Assembly (NCBI GenBank): GCA_021801645.1
Contig: JAJYXT010000031.1
Coordinates: 1 to 33,260, forward strand
DNA from: a bacterium
GTDB lineage: Bacteria > Chloroflexota > Dormibacteria > Aeolococcales > Bog-877
Length of the DNA: 33,260 nucleotides
Direction: 5' to 3'
Within the stretch, counting starts at the first letter, position 1; every line of letters starts with the position of its first letter. Shown here one piece after another: positions 31,213 through 33,260 of the stretch. The notes below the pieces were generated by a model. The model was not told the DNA's origin. It saw nothing but the letters and a program-made list of their open reading frames with translations, and searched no databases. A program made the translations under genes and the position numbers.

Positions 31213-31844
31213 GCCAGCATCCGCGCCGTGCGCCGGCAGGAGCGGGTGAACTCCCGGCAGTCGGCGGTACCGACCGGCTGGCCGCCGTAGACGACCCGGT
31301 CGAAGTCGGAGACGAGCGGCAGGAGGCTCTCCTGGAGCCCGGACTGGTGGGCAGCTGCCCGGAGCAGCTCGGAGTTGGTCCAGCTGGGCTCGAAATGGAG
31401 GGCAGCTGACGCCGTCCCCGCCGCCACCACCCCCTGGAAGGCGGCCCGCACCGCCTCTCGCGGTCTGCCCTCCCGGGCCAGCTGCTCGCTCAGTTGGAAG
31501 AGGCTCTCCGGGGACTGACCTTGGTCAGATGGCTCGGGCAGCAGGCCTCTCGGGGTGGGGATGGGCCCGAGCTCTCTCCGCGGCCGGCGCAGCACCAGGA
31601 TGGTCGCGACGGCCAGCCCGGCCAGCAGGACGCATCCGAGAGCGATCCACAGGAGCGGCCCGCCGGCCCGGAAGATCGCGCCCAGGAGGTGGAGGAGAGC
31701 CTGGCCCAACTGGTCAAGAAGGGAGCTGCGACTGGGATGTCGGGTGGTGAGCCCACTCAGCTGGGGCTCCCGGTACAGCCGCGCGAGCTGGGTCCGCACC
31801 TGGATCGAGGACGGCTGGCCGACGATCCGGGCCACGGGGCTCAC
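31209..31844 (-). CDS. DUF4129-domain membrane protein
   Basis: A 211-aa protein with a single strong transmembrane helix (about 64-85) and a C-terminal DUF4129 domain carrying the diagnostic WTNSELLRAA and FDRVVYGGQ blocks. It is shorter than many family members because it lacks a transglutaminase-like partner domain. GTG 31844 has a GAGGG six nt upstream (31851-31855). It is coupled by a GTGA overlap to the DUF4350 gene and follows the upstream membrane gene by 28 bases. Confidence 0.85.
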   Translation of the reverse strand: MSPVARIVGQPSSIQVRTQLARLYREPQLSGLTTRHPSRSSLLDQLGQALLHLLGAIFRAGGPLLWIALGCVLLAGLAVATILVLRRPRRELGPIPTPRGLLPEPSDQGQSPESLFQLSEQLAREGRPREAVRAAFQGVVAAGTASAALHFEPSWTNSELLRAAAHQSGLQESLLPLVSDFDRVVYGGQPVGTADCREFTRSCRRTARMLA

Positions 31845-31872
31845 ATAGGGCCCTCTCGCTGCCGCCCGGCGC

Positions 31873-32811
31873 TCATCCCTCGGAACTGCCCTCCAGCACC
31901 TGGCGGGCCAAAAGCTCGAGGTCGAAGGCCTCCTTGCGAACCCGAAGGTCGAAATAGAAGAGGGTCAGGCCGGTGGCGAGGATGGGTGCCTCCAGCAGCG
32001 ACACCACCAGCTGGCCCACGTCCCGGACCGCCAGCCCCAGAGGGCTGCTGATCCCGAACGGGACTGAGAGAACCCCCACCAGGGTCCCGAGGACTATCCC
32101 GATCAGAGCCTCGACGATGACCAGGGAGAGGATCACCCCGAAGGCGCGGCCCACGTTCTGAGAGGTTAGCTCCCAGCTGCGCCGGATCGCGGCGCCGGGA
32201 GACAGCGACTCCAGGACCAGCGCCGGGGTGGCGATCGAGAGCCGGGCGTAGGCGATGATTCCGCCCACCAGCGCCGCCAGCACGACAAGCACCGAGAGGA
32301 GCACTCCCACCGCCTTGAGGACGGCGGCCAGGACGACGACCACCAGGACGACCACCAGTGCGGCTCCCAGCACCAGCCCCAGGATGATCAGCCCGAGAAG
32401 CACCAGCTGAGCCCAGCGCCGGACCGCGAAGCGGTAGCACGCGGTAGGGCTGGCGACCCGCCCCAGGAAGCGATCGGCCACCGCCTTGGTGAAGGCGGCG
32501 GTCTGGAGCGGCACCACCACCGCGGCGGTCAGCACCAGCAGCACCACCAGGACCACCCCGGTCCCGATTAGGAAGTGGATCTCGCTGGTCAGCTGAGCCG
32601 AGGTGAGCCGCTGCCCGGCGGTCAGCTTGGGCGCGCCCGCCGGGCTGACGAGCGCGGTGACCAGGAAGCTCACCACCTGGTAGGGCACCTGCACCACCGC
32701 GATCACCGCCAGGAAGAGGAGGAAGTTGCGCCGGTAGAGGGTGAAAACGGTGTCCAGCAGCTCGGTGACCCGCAGGGGCCGCAGCCGAACCTCGGGCGGG
32801 GCGGACTGCAT
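31873..32811 (-). CDS. Multi-pass membrane protein, glycerophosphodiesterase-membrane-domain type
   Basis: A 312-aa polytopic protein with about six or seven hydrophobic segments. The N terminus (LRPLRVTELLDTVFTLYRRN then FLLFLAVIAVVQVPYQ) is typical of the GPDPase membrane-domain/DUF4013-like family. SLSPGAAIRRSWELTSQNVG is another common block in this family. The frame is open upstream to 33252, but ATG 32811 has TAGGCT 7 nt upstream and gives the expected family N terminus. It opens the minus-strand operon with DUF4129, DUF4350, MoxR and DUF58. Function is unknown; a membrane-organising role is often assumed. Confidence 0.85.
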   Translation of the reverse strand: MQSAPPEVRLRPLRVTELLDTVFTLYRRNFLLFLAVIAVVQVPYQVVSFLVTALVSPAGAPKLTAGQRLTSAQLTSEIHFLIGTGVVLVVLLVLTAAVVVPLQTAAFTKAVADRFLGRVASPTACYRFAVRRWAQLVLLGLIILGLVLGAALVVVLVVVVLAAVLKAVGVLLSVLVVLAALVGGIIAYARLSIATPALVLESLSPGAAIRRSWELTSQNVGRAFGVILSLVIVEALIGIVLGTLVGVLSVPFGISSPLGLAVRDVGQLVVSLLEAPILATGLTLFYFDLRVRKEAFDLELLARQVLEGSSEG

Positions 32812-32818
32812 CGCCAGC

Positions 32819-32824
32819 AGCCTA
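32819..32824 (-). promoter_or_regulatory. -10-like box (TAGGCT) for the minus-strand operon
   Basis: On the minus strand TAGGCT is followed by 7 nt and the ATG at 32811, predicting a leaderless start for the operon's first gene. It faces a TATCGT box on the plus strand 23 bp away. Confidence 0.5.
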
Positions 32825-32847
32825 CACGAAGAAGGCTGCGGCGCTGC

Positions 32848-32853
32848 TATCGT
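32848..32853 (+). promoter_or_regulatory. -10-like box (TATCGT) for a divergent plus-strand gene
   Basis: TATCGT is followed by 7 nt and GTG at 32861. It is the weakest of the boxes listed here because the downstream gene is itself uncertain. Confidence 0.3.
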
Positions 32854-32860
32854 CGCCCGG

Positions 32861-33260
32861 GTGGAGCCCTCCTCCCTACCCCCGATTCGGGCCGAGCTGG
32901 TCGAGAGCCGGAGAGCTCGTCCCCGGGCGGCCGGTGCCGTGCTGGTGGCCGCGCTCCCGCTGCTGGCCCGGCTTGCGGTCTGGTGGCTCTCCCGCCCCCG
33001 GAATGAATCCCGGGCCACCTGGACAGCGCCGGCATCTTCCGTCGAGCGCACCGAGATGTGGGTCACCAGGCGCTGGCCGGGCAGGTGGAAATTGCGCGTC
33101 GTCAGCACCAGGTGGATGGCGGCGCCCCCGGATCCGAGCCGGGGCAGGGGGGCGCCGGCCTGGCTCCGGCTGCTCGCTCGCAGCCGGCCCGGGCCGACCG
33201 GTGGGCCACCTCCCGATCTCCTCCGGCTGCCGGCGCCCACGGGGGCCGACAAGAAGCTCG
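32861..33260 (+). CDS. Possible partial membrane protein, open at window end
   Basis: A frame from GTG 32861 stays open to the end of the window (133 codons). Its first ~50 residues look like coding sequence, with a basic stretch and a hydrophobic helix (GAVLVAALPLLARLAVWWL). The middle part becomes Trp/Arg-rich, typical of antisense translation, while the minus strand at about 33010-33140 shows good codon structure (NFHLPGQRLVTHISVRSTED). So either this is a real divergent gene or the last 250 bases belong to something on the other strand. No family is recognised. Confidence 0.3.
   Translation, partial: MEPSSLPPIRAELVESRRARPRAAGAVLVAALPLLARLAVWWLSRPRNESRATWTAPASSVERTEMWVTRRWPGRWKLRVVSTRWMAAPPDPSRGRGAPAWLRLLARSRPGPTGGPPPDLLRLPAPTGADKKL

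Noticed and set aside
29446-31290. 614-codon plus-strand frame opposite MoxR and DUF4350
   Set aside because: The MoxR and DUF4350 genes on the minus strand carry clear family motifs. This frame is an Arg/Ser/Gly-rich shadow.
1-33260. CRISPR arrays, tRNA or rRNA genes, insertion sequences, attachment sites
   Set aside because: I looked for regularly spaced repeats, TΨC-like GGTTCGA segments in a cloverleaf context, transposase motifs and flanking inverted repeats and found none that hold up.

Overview
This is a very GC-rich, gene-dense bacterial chromosomal segment. Genes are closely packed, 4-nt stop/start overlaps are common, and GTG and TTG starts are frequent. The mix of genes suggests a high-GC terrabacterial lineage: two-gene PrgI-like/VirB4 modules with CHAP peptidoglycan hydrolases, the MoxR/DUF58/DUF4350/DUF4129 cluster, SpoIIM and RDD proteins, and many apparently leaderless transcripts of the form TANNNT-N6/7-(A/G)TG. 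Actinomycetota, Chloroflexota or Ca. Dormiibacterota are the candidates. No rRNA, marker gene or tRNA is visible, so the phylum is an inference. I see no IS element, integrase, CRISPR array, tRNA or attachment site.

Layout. Positions 1-1461 hold the C-terminal part of a class A penicillin-binding protein, convergent with a lone CheY-like receiver protein (1474-1947, minus). A six-gene operon (2100-9312) encodes a type IV secretion-like machine: VirD4/TraG ATPase, VirB2-like pilin, TrbL/VirB6-like membrane protein, PrgI/VirB3-like protein, VirB4 ATPase and a CHAP hydrolase. Every junction is an NTGA overlap. Then come an MFS transporter, a small helical protein, a PH-like membrane protein and a UbiA prenyltransferase divergent from hemE. 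Next is a cell-wall lysis pair (coiled-coil CHAP protein and SLT transglycosylase). An M20 peptidase is translationally coupled to an enolase-superfamily OSBS/N-succinylamino-acid racemase. Three small unknown proteins precede folB.

Positions 19731-24165 hold a second type IV secretion-like module: PrgI-like, a second VirB4, an unknown 198-aa protein, dtd, a second pilin-like protein and a second TrbL-like protein. No relaxase or second coupling protein is present. The machine lies among housekeeping genes (hemE, folB, dtd, ispH), which points to a chromosomally fixed apparatus rather than a recent mobile element.

Positions 24173-33260 hold a zinc-ribbon protein, a small membrane protein, divergent RDD and SpoIIM-family genes, ispH, and a minus-strand operon: GPDPase-type membrane protein, DUF4129, DUF4350, MoxR ATPase and DUF58. 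The last ~400 bases are ambiguous between a partial plus-strand gene and minus-strand coding sequence.

The items most worth following are the split, relaxase-less secretion system with its hydrolases, the likely CTG starts, and the recurrent leaderless promoters. In two of these the upstream gene's TAG stop codon forms the start of the next gene's -10 box.
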